Shown here piece by piece: positions 6,046-11,670 of a stretch of 11,670 nucleotides of DNA; positions within the stretch are counted from its first letter, which is position 1; each line of letters opens with the position of its first letter. Both the position numbers and the translations under genes were made by a program. This stretch comes from an uncultured Lachnospiraceae bacterium (GTDB lineage: Bacteria; Bacillota; Clostridia; Lachnospirales; Lachnospiraceae), in NCBI GenBank assembly GCA_947068385.1, contig CAMTBF010000061.1, forward strand, positions 1 to 11,670, given 5' to 3'. The notes beneath the pieces are model-generated. The model was not told where the DNA came from, did not search any database, and saw only the letters and a list, made by a program, of their open reading frames with translations.

Positions 6046-8709
6046 TTACAAATCCGCAATGCTCTCGCAGACCTCCCCGTACATCTGCAGCAGCAGGGGA
6101 TGGTTCTCCCGAATGTATTCCACATCTCCGTTCTTGCCCGCCTGCTCCAGGGCCTTGGCCTGGGCGGAAAGCGCCTCCGCGCCGATGGTCAGGGAGGTGC
6201 TCTTCAGGGCATGGGCCTTGATCGCATAGTCCGTCCAGTTGGCCGCCTCGTAGAGGGCCACCAGCTCCGCCCTCTTCTCCTCCGCCTGGTCGTGGAACAT
6301 CTGCAGCATATCCAGGTAGAACTCCTCCTCGCCGCAGCAGTAGTCCAGCCCCATCCCCACGTTGATCCCGGCCCGCACCAGGGATCCATAGGCCCTGGGC
6401 TCCTCCTGCCCGTACGTTGCCGCCGAAGCGTCCCCGGGATGGGTCGGCACGCCGACAGCCCATGCCTCTCCGGCAGGCGTCTGCGCGGCAGCCTCCGGTT
6501 CGGCCCGGCGCGCCGCCTCCTCTCCCGCAGCCGTCCCCGGCACAGTCCCCGGTTCCGTCCCATGGGCCGATGCCCGGGCCGCTCCCGGGGCCACATCCCC
6601 CTCCGCCGCCCCGGCCGCCGCCGGCTTCTCCGGCGCCGTGGGAGCAGCGTCATAGTGGATACAGTCCTCCGGCAGCACCCGCCGCAGCACCCGCTCCAGC
6701 ACGGCCCGCTCTATGGGCTTGGGGATGAACTCCGTGAAGCCCTCGTTGCGGAACATCTCCCTGGCTCCGCTGATGGTATTGGCCGTCAGGGCGATCACCG
6801 GCAGATCCTTGTAGGCCCCGTTGTCCAGCTCCCGGATGCGCCGCAGCGTCTCCACGCCGTCGAAGCCCGGCATCATGTGATCCAGGAAGACCACATCGTA
6901 GGCTGTCCCGGCGCACCGCTCGATGGCCTCTTTCCCGCTGAGGCATGTGTCCACCTGTATGCCGTAGCTGCCCAGCACGCCCTTGGCCACCAGGAGGTTC
7001 ATGTCCTCGTCGTCCACCGCCAGCACCCGCACGCCCTTACAGGTAAAGGGCCTGCGGCCCGCGGCCTGGGCCTCCTCGAAGTCGTTCCCGCCCTCCTCGT
7101 CGCCCAGCAGGTTCACCACGGAAAGCGCAAAGAAAGGCTTGCGCAGCACCAATAGCCTGCTGTCCTCCTCCAGCAGGAAATCCTTGTCCGCGATCACAGC
7201 CACCGGAAGCGTCTGCGCCAGCTCCTCGTAATAAGGGGGGTTGGCCATGTATTCCGTCTGCGCGATGAACACATGGGTCAGCTTACGGTCCCGCAGGAGC
7301 TTCAGCAGCCCTTCGAAATTGTGGGCCTGATACCCCTCGATGCCAAGCCCGTCCACCATGTGGAGTATCATTGTGTCATAGTATCTCCTGACCTCGTCCC
7401 GGCTGTACCGCTCCGGCTTGAAAAAGCACGCGATGCACAGCTTGGAGGCATTGGGCACCGTGATGCAGGGGGTTTCGTCCGCCACCCCCTGGGGTATGGT
7501 GATATGTACCTGGAGCCCCTGCTGCTCCGCGCTCTCGAAATGCACAAAGCCGCCCATGGAATGGAGCAGCCCCCTGGCGATGGGTATGCCCAGCCCCAGC
7601 CCGCCCACATACCGGCGGCTCCCGGAATCCGCCTGATAGAAATCGTCCACGATCTGTTTCAGCTCTTCGGGCGCCATGCCGATTCCCGTATCGCTGATGT
7701 CGATGGTCAGGTTCACGCCGTAGCTCTCCCGCCGGAACCCGATGCACAGGTCGATGCCGCCCTCCTCCGTGAACTTCATGGAATTCTCCAGCAGGATCCG
7801 CAGGATGTGGGAAATCTTGTCCGCGTCGCCAATCAGCACCGACGGCACCCTCGGGTCGATGTCGAACACCATTTCCAGCCTGTTCCTGTCGTTGTTCTGC
7901 AGCGCGGTCATGGCGATCACATCGTTCATCACCGAGGCGATCATATAGGGCTCCTTCGCCGCGGACAGCGTGCCCTCCACGATCTCCGTATAGTCCAGGA
8001 TATTGTTGATCTGGCCGGAGAGGCGCTTGCCGGCCATTTTGATGGAACGCACGTTCTCCCGGACGTCGGGAGCGATGTCCTTTCCCAGGGTCACCTCGCT
8101 GATGCCCACCACCATGTTCACCGGGGTGCGCAGCTCATGGGACACATTGGACAGGAAATCGGCGTTCTGCCGCACCGCCGTGGCCAGCTGCTCCTGCATG
8201 CGGGCATACCTGGCCTTCTCCACCTGTCTGCGGATGATGCGGTATCTGGCCACGGTCACAGAGCCCGTCACGGCACAGAACCCCATCACCAGCCGCAGCA
8301 CCGTCCGCTCCTCGGGCCGGGCGCTGACGGTGTGGAGCACCAGGAGATGGTACAGGATCAGGCATATGTAAAGCGCGGCTGCCATATACAGCAGCCGCTT
8401 TCTGTTCAGCAGGGAGAGCAGCAGGACCACCACGCAGGCCACCATGGGGATGTCATAGAGGCTGGATGGATGCACGCCAAAGAAGAAGAAATCGATGATC
8501 AGCAGCCCCGTACATATGTTCTCGTACATGATGTCCGAGCCCACCCGCCCGATATGGAGCCACCATACCGTCAGGCAGCCGATGATGATGATGGGAAGCA
8601 TCCACAGCTCCCACGACATGATCAAGGCCATCAGGCTCAGCAGCACGCTCACTATGCTGAGCGTGCAGACCATCAGCAGATGCATGCTCGTCTGGGATTC
8701 CGTCCTCAT
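6046..8709 (-). CDS. Membrane hybrid histidine kinase with pseudo-receiver, receiver and HPt
   Basis: Hybrid sensor kinase of 887 residues. In order: about six membrane helices (11-154) with almost no extracellular loop; a linker helix; HisKA with H191 in VSHELRTP; HATPase_c with N309 in LENSMKFT, DTGIG 340-344 and a variant glycine loop GGLGLG 369-374; a region of about 110 residues (424-537) that looks like a degenerate receiver; a canonical receiver with D566/D567, phosphoacceptor D610 in FLDHMMP and K664; an Ala/Pro/Gly/Glu-rich linker (about 688-772); and an HPt domain with H833 in IKAHALKSTS. It can in principle run a full His-Asp-His relay and hand phosphate to a separate receiver. The start overlaps the upstream receiver gene by 4 bp (ATGA), with GGAG at 8721-8724. 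The next gene begins directly after its TAA. The family assignment is firm; the signal sensed is unknown. Confidence 0.95.
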   Translation of the reverse strand: MRTESQTSMHLLMVCTLSIVSVLLSLMALIMSWELWMLPIIIIGCLTVWWLHIGRVGSDIMYENICTGLLIIDFFFFGVHPSSLYDIPMVACVVVLLLSLLNRKRLLYMAAALYICLILYHLLVLHTVSARPEERTVLRLVMGFCAVTGSVTVARYRIIRRQVEKARYARMQEQLATAVRQNADFLSNVSHELRTPVNMVVGISEVTLGKDIAPDVRENVRSIKMAGKRLSGQINNILDYTEIVEGTLSAAKEPYMIASVMNDVIAMTALQNNDRNRLEMVFDIDPRVPSVLIGDADKISHILRILLENSMKFTEEGGIDLCIGFRRESYGVNLTIDISDTGIGMAPEELKQIVDDFYQADSGSRRYVGGLGLGIPIARGLLHSMGGFVHFESAEQQGLQVHITIPQGVADETPCITVPNASKLCIACFFKPERYSRDEVRRYYDTMILHMVDGLGIEGYQAHNFEGLLKLLRDRKLTHVFIAQTEYMANPPYYEELAQTLPVAVIADKDFLLEEDSRLLVLRKPFFALSVVNLLGDEEGGNDFEEAQAAGRRPFTCKGVRVLAVDDEDMNLLVAKGVLGSYGIQVDTCLSGKEAIERCAGTAYDVVFLDHMMPGFDGVETLRRIRELDNGAYKDLPVIALTANTISGAREMFRNEGFTEFIPKPIERAVLERVLRRVLPEDCIHYDAAPTAPEKPAAAGAAEGDVAPGAARASAHGTEPGTVPGTAAGEEAARRAEPEAAAQTPAGEAWAVGVPTHPGDASAATYGQEEPRAYGSLVRAGINVGMGLDYCCGEEEFYLDMLQMFHDQAEEKRAELVALYEAANWTDYAIKAHALKSTSLTIGAEALSAQAKALEQAGKNGDVEYIRENHPLLLQMYGEVCESIADL

Positions 8710-9065
8710 TTCTTATCAAACTCCTTTGCGATCCGCTCCATCAGGTCCTGGGGCAGGAACGGCTTCTTCAGATAGTTCACCGCACCCAGCCGGATGGCGT
8801 TCATCACATCGTCCTCATAGCCGGATGCCGTCAGGTATATCACCGGGATGTCCAGGCCCCGCTCCTTCATGCGCTGGAACGTCTCGATACCGCTCATGCC
8901 CGGCATCTCGATATCCAGGAGGATTAGGTCGATCTCCTCGTCACAGATCATATCCAGGGCTTCCTGTCCGGATTCCGCCGTCAGTATATCGTAATACTTC
9001 TCCAGGATCAGCCTTGTCCTCCTCAGGTTCATCTTGTCGTCATCCACCACCAAAATACGTCTCAT
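8706..9065 (-). CDS. Stand-alone response regulator receiver protein (CheY/Spo0F-like)
   Basis: A 119-residue protein made of a receiver domain alone. It shows D8/D9 in ILVVDDDKMN, phosphoacceptor D51 in LILLDIEMP, T79 in VIYLTAS and K101 in YLKKPF, and ends just after the last helix, so it has no output domain. A longer in-frame reading from 9185 would add 40 unfamily-like residues and begins upstream of the predicted transcript start. The ATG at 9065 is preferred because the receiver fold begins there, with AAGGAGG (9078-9084) 12 nt upstream and a weaker AAGGTGA nearer. It is first in its operon and overlaps the next kinase gene by 4 bp. A role as phosphate shuttle between kinases, or as acceptor from the HPt domains, fits but is inferred. 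Confidence 0.95.
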   Translation of the reverse strand: MRRILVVDDDKMNLRRTRLILEKYYDILTAESGQEALDMICDEEIDLILLDIEMPGMSGIETFQRMKERGLDIPVIYLTASGYEDDVMNAIRLGAVNYLKKPFLPQDLMERIAKEFDKK

Positions 9066-9175
9066 ATCGTCACCTTGCCTCCTTATCCGATCAAATGGAC
9101 TTCCCGAATCATTCCACAGCCTATTTTGCAGTAGGACCATGAAATCAAGAATTCGCGCATTTGTACATCTAATCA

Positions 9176-9204
9176 AGTATATCATACAGCAGCCGACGTT
9201 TCAA
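9176..9204 (-). promoter_or_regulatory. Sigma-A-type promoter for the receiver/kinase/kinase-DegV operon
   Basis: On the minus strand, -35 TTGAAA (9204-9199), a 17-bp spacer and -10 TATACT (9181-9176) give a near-consensus promoter. The transcript should start near 9169, leaving a leader of about 100 nt before the ATG at 9065. I see no clear terminator between the permease stop at 9220 and this promoter, so some read-through from the permease gene is possible. I see no operator-like inverted repeat around it. Confidence 0.75.
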
Positions 9205-9219
9205 GGCCTTTCTCGATTC

Positions 9220-10353
9220 TCAATTCCGCAAAAGCAGCGCCGCAGCGGCATAAAGCACTGCCAGGAACGCGGCGTTGTACAGCGTGAAAGCCTTCAGATA
9301 GGCCCCTTTCCGGGCCCCCTGGCTGTTGCCGTAGAGCCGGTAGGAGATCACGCTGGCCAGGGAGGCGATCAGCGTGCCCAGCCCGCCGATGTTGACCCCA
9401 TACAGAAGCGCCCTGGCGCTGTCCGTGAACCCTGACAGCAGGATGGCCGCAGGCACATTGCTGATGACCTGGCTCAGGGCCACGCCTACGGGAAGCTCCC
9501 TGCCCTCTATCAGCTCCCGCAGCATGGCGGACACCGCCGGGATCCGCCCAGCATTGCCGATGAACAGGAAAAAGCACAGGAACGTCAGCAACAGAAAATA
9601 ATCCACCTTTCCGAACAGTTTCCTGTCCACGAAAAGAACCGTCACGACCAGAACAGTCAGCATGACCGGCCAGGTCAACAGCCGGAGCACGCAGGCCAGG
9701 CAGACCAGGAACAGCAGTATGTACACGGCCAGCTTCCTCCCGTCAGGGGCCTGGGCCCTCTCCGACCGCGCCGCGGTCAATGCCTCCCTCCCGGGCAGCG
9801 CCACGGCCGCCGTCAGCAGCACCAGGGAGAGCAGGGCCAGAGGCAGCATATATCTCAGGAAATCCCCCATGGACAGCTCGAACCTGGTGTACAGGTACAG
9901 GTTCTGCGGGTTCCCGATGGGCGTCAGCATGCTGCCCAGGTTCGCCGCTATGGTCTGCAGGACCACCACATGGATCAGCCGCTTCGACTGTCCCGCCATC
10001 TCCAGGGTCATAACGGCAAAGGGGACAAATGTGATCAGCGCCACGTCATTCGTGATGAACATGCTGCTGAAAAAGCACAGCGCCATCAGCAGGAAGCCAA
10101 GCTGCCTGGTGTCCCGGATGCGCTCCAGAAACCGGGAGCCCAGATACCGGAAGAGCCCGATGCCCTGCAGGCCTGCCACCACCAGCATCAGGCCGAACAG
10201 CAGGGCCAGCACCCGGTAATCCGGATACTCCAGATATCCCCTGTCCGGCGGCACGAAGCACATGGAGCCCGCCGCCAGGACGGCGGCGATGCAGAGCACG
10301 GTCTCTTTCTTGAAAAATGCGATGATGCGGCTGAAGCTTTTTGGGTTTTTCAT
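9220..10353 (-). CDS. Ion transporter superfamily anion permease (ArsB/NhaD/SLC13-like)
   Basis: Integral membrane protein of 377 residues with roughly ten hydrophobic segments. It carries repeated signatures typical of the ArsB/NhaD/CitM/SLC13 ion transporter superfamily: FITNDVALITFVPF (99-112), NLGSMLTPIGNPQNLYLY (138-155), SQVISNVPAAILL (294-306) and NIGGLGTLIASLAS (321-334). The duplicated N-D/N-V-P and G-x-x-x-T/I-G-N-P patterns form the substrate and cation sites in this fold. It is somewhat short for ArsB-type proteins of about 420-430 residues, but the two halves both seem present. The start ATG has GGGAGG 9 nt upstream. It is monocistronic or weakly joined to the following signalling operon. 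The substrate cannot be read from sequence: dicarboxylate, citrate, arsenite or another anion are all open. Confidence 0.85.
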   Translation of the reverse strand: MKNPKSFSRIIAFFKKETVLCIAAVLAAGSMCFVPPDRGYLEYPDYRVLALLFGLMLVVAGLQGIGLFRYLGSRFLERIRDTRQLGFLLMALCFFSSMFITNDVALITFVPFAVMTLEMAGQSKRLIHVVVLQTIAANLGSMLTPIGNPQNLYLYTRFELSMGDFLRYMLPLALLSLVLLTAAVALPGREALTAARSERAQAPDGRKLAVYILLFLVCLACVLRLLTWPVMLTVLVVTVLFVDRKLFGKVDYFLLLTFLCFFLFIGNAGRIPAVSAMLRELIEGRELPVGVALSQVISNVPAAILLSGFTDSARALLYGVNIGGLGTLIASLASVISYRLYGNSQGARKGAYLKAFTLYNAAFLAVLYAAAALLLRN

Positions 10354-10419
10354 TGGTTGAAGCCTCCCTTTTAAACGTTTCCTTTGGAATGCTCTTCTTC
10401 TATACTATATCTCGGCAAT

Positions 10420-10448
10420 ATTATACAGAGAAAAACCCTTTTATTCAA
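10420..10448 (-). promoter_or_regulatory. Sigma-A-type promoter for the anion permease gene
   Basis: On the minus strand, -35 TTGAAT (10448-10443), a 17-bp spacer and a perfect -10 TATAAT (10425-10420). The transcript start is expected near 10413, giving a leader of about 60 nt that contains a short TTCC-AAA-GGAA inverted repeat and the palindrome AAACGTTT before the ribosome site. The promoter directly adjoins the 32-bp repeat array. Confidence 0.8.
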
Positions 10449-10452
10449 CCGG

Positions 10453-10538
10453 AATCAAAAAATGAGCGACTTTTTCCTAATTCTCCGCAAAAAATGAGCG
10501 ACTTTTTTCTGATTCTCCGCAAAAAATGAGCGACTTTT
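10453..10538 (-). repeat. Tandem repeat, 32-bp period, between phosphate transporter and permease genes
   Basis: The nonamer TGAGCGACT (plus strand) occurs at 10463, 10495 and 10527, exactly 32 bp apart. Two full units (10463-10494 and 10495-10526) differ at only two or three positions. The third is partial and runs into the stop codon of the phosphate transporter gene, and the end of another unit precedes the first. Each copy reads, on the minus strand, an A-run, GTCGCTCA and a T-run, so each could fold into a weak A:U hairpin with a U-tract. A role in termination or mRNA 3'-end stability of the upstream gene is possible but inferred. Confidence 0.85.
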
Positions 10539-11670
10539 CAGGCCTCCGTCAGCGCGTACTTCTCCATATACTCTGCGAATCTCCGGCGAAAGTCCTGGCT
10601 CTGGTTGCGGAACTCCCGCAGATGCTCATGGAGGCTCATGTCCTGACCCGCCATGTCCAGCATGCACCCGGCGATGTTGGAGCAGTGGTCAGCCGTCCGC
10701 TCCAGATCCGTCAGCAGGTCTGACCACACGAATCCCGCCGTGATGGAGCATCCCCCCTGCTGCATCCGCAGGATATGTCTGGTGCGCATCTGGTCTTTCA
10801 GGTGGTCGATGACCTGCTCCAGGGGCTCCACCGCGGCGGCGGCCTCCAGGTCCTGCTCCAGGAACGCCCTCAGGGACAGGTCCAGTATCTCCTCCACCGC
10901 CCCGCAGAGCACCTCCAGCTCACGGCGGGCCGCAGGGCTGAAGCTGCGTTCTTTCTGCGCCATCTCCTCCGCGGCCCCCAGGAGGTTCACGGCATGGTCG
11001 GAGATCCGCTCGAAATCCCCGATGGTCTTCAGCAGCTTTGCCGCCTCCGTGCTGTCCGCGGCGGAGATCTGCAGGGCGCTGAGCCTTACCAGGTAGGTGC
11101 TCAAGATGTCCTCGTAGTAATCCGTCTTCTCCTCTTTCAGGCGGATGGCTGCCGCCAGCTCCGGGGTCAGGCCCCCAAGCGCGGCGATGGCCTCTTTCAG
11201 GGACGCCGCGGACAGCTCCGCCATGGATCCGGTGACCCTGTGGCAGCGCTCCAGGGCGATGGAGGGCGCGGCAAAGAGGCGCTCGTCCAGCTCCATGTAC
11301 TCCTCCTTCCGCCGCTCCTCCGGCACCAGCTTGGTCACCAGCTTCTCCAGAGCATCCGACAGGGGCAGTATCAACAGCAGGCACAGGATGTTGAAGACGG
11401 AGTGGGCCGCGGCGATGCCCAGGAGGGAGGCAGGCTCCTCCAGGAAATGCAGATGGAATATCCCCTTGGCCACGGAAAATACCGATATCCACACTGCCGT
11501 TCCGATGCAGTTAAAGGACAGATGCACCATGGCGGCCCGCTTGGCGTTCTTGTTGGCCCCCACCGAGGAGAGCATGGCGGTGACGCAGGTGCCGATGTTC
11601 TGGCCCATGATGATAGGGATGGCCGCCCCGTAGGACACCTGGCCGGTCACCGCCAGGGCCTGGAGGATGC
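10538..11670 (-). CDS. Na+/phosphate cotransporter family protein with PhoU domain (partial, N-terminus beyond window)
   Basis: The visible C-terminal 376 or so residues belong to a bacterial NptA-type Na+/Pi symporter with a cytoplasmic PhoU-like tail. The membrane part shows the second QNIGT repeat in AAIPIIMGQNIGTCVTAML, followed by SSVGANKNAKRAAMVHLSFN and two further hydrophobic segments. These signatures mark the family's sodium and phosphate binding region. The rest is helical and carries two PhoU-type metal-binding motifs, DFERISDHAVNL and DLERTADHCSNI. The frame is open to the window edge. A GTG at 11650 lies inside the conserved membrane domain and is not the real start. It is transcribed towards the permease, but the repeat array and a separate promoter lie between them. 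Phosphate uptake or efflux control is the likely role; the first half, including the first QSS-type repeat, is not visible. Confidence 0.93.
   Translation of the reverse strand, partial: ILQALAVTGQVSYGAAIPIIMGQNIGTCVTAMLSSVGANKNAKRAAMVHLSFNCIGTAVWISVFSVAKGIFHLHFLEEPASLLGIAAAHSVFNILCLLLILPLSDALEKLVTKLVPEERRKEEYMELDERLFAAPSIALERCHRVTGSMAELSAASLKEAIAALGGLTPELAAAIRLKEEKTDYYEDILSTYLVRLSALQISAADSTEAAKLLKTIGDFERISDHAVNLLGAAEEMAQKERSFSPAARRELEVLCGAVEEILDLSLRAFLEQDLEAAAAVEPLEQVIDHLKDQMRTRHILRMQQGGCSITAGFVWSDLLTDLERTADHCSNIAGCMLDMAGQDMSLHEHLREFRNQSQDFRRRFAEYMEKYALTEA

Noticed and set aside
4888..7155. A 755-codon plus-strand open frame spanning parts of two kinase genes.
   Set aside because: It crosses the boundary of two clear minus-strand genes, has a biased His/Leu/Gln/Arg composition and no recognisable fold.
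7273..8775. A 500-codon plus-strand open frame opposite the 887-residue kinase gene.
   Set aside because: Same antisense shadow pattern; no ribosome site and no domain.
9085..9165. A possible leader peptide of about 25 codons in the operon leader, ending just before the receiver's ribosome site.
   Set aside because: No ribosome site precedes its ATG, its composition is unremarkable, and there is no attenuator hairpin after it.
9066..9175. A riboswitch in the roughly 100-nt leader of the receiver/kinase operon.
   Set aside because: I could not recognise any conserved aptamer motif or a strong terminator/antiterminator pair; the leader is probably ordinary.
9066..9185. A 40-residue N-terminal extension of the stand-alone receiver, starting from ATG at 9185.
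   Set aside because: The ATG overlaps the -10 region of the predicted promoter, so it lies upstream of the transcript start, and the extra residues are not receiver-like.
10453..10538. A CRISPR array, because of the regular 32-bp repeats.
   Set aside because: The whole period is repeated with no unique spacers, there are only about three copies, and no cas genes are near.
11641..11670. GTG at 11650 as the start of the phosphate transporter gene.
   Set aside because: The frame stays open upstream with family-like sequence (LQALAV before TGQ), and the start would cut through the conserved membrane domain; the gene is simply truncated by the window edge.

Overview
The window looks like a stretch of chromosome from a fairly GC-rich member of the Clostridia, most plausibly a gut Lachnospiraceae. 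This is an inference. It rests on the AT-rich sigma-A promoters and strong GGAGG ribosome sites set in GC-rich genes, on DegV-family sequence, and on several large membrane-bound hybrid histidine kinases in a row. All seven supported genes lie on the minus strand, so transcription runs from high to low coordinates. There is no RNA gene, CRISPR array, insertion sequence or phage gene that I can see, and no gene-free stretch longer than about 185 bases.

Layout in the direction of transcription. (1) 11670-10538: the C-terminal part of a Na+/phosphate cotransporter family protein with a fused PhoU domain, cut by the window edge. (2) 10537-10354: an intergenic region with a 32-bp tandem repeat directly after the stop codon, followed by a near-consensus promoter. 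(3) 10353-9220: a 377-residue permease of the ArsB/NhaD/SLC13 ion transporter superfamily. (4) 9219-9066: another near-consensus promoter and a leader of about 100 nt. (5) 9065-3349: a tightly packed signalling operon made of a stand-alone receiver protein (119 aa), a hybrid kinase with pseudo-receiver, receiver and HPt domains (887 aa), and a hybrid kinase whose receiver is fused to a complete DegV/FakB-like fatty-acid-binding domain (about 894 aa). (6) 3348-3246: a terminator hairpin with a third near-consensus promoter beginning 8 nt after it. (7) 3245-1: a 7TM-PAS hybrid kinase with receiver and HPt (952 aa), overlapping by 4 bp a second receiver protein that runs off the window.

Together the five signalling genes carry three membrane sensors, three kinase cores, five intact receivers, one degenerate receiver and two HPt domains. 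None of the sequence in view encodes a DNA-binding output domain. They look like parts of one or two interacting multistep phosphorelays. The most unusual element is the kinase-receiver-DegV fusion: DegV/FakB proteins normally carry fatty acids to the FakA acyl kinase, and here the fold sits where an output or HPt domain would be expected. Its ligand-contact positions are altered at three of the four motifs I compared, so a sensory or regulatory role is more likely than ordinary fatty-acid transfer. That functional reading is inference.
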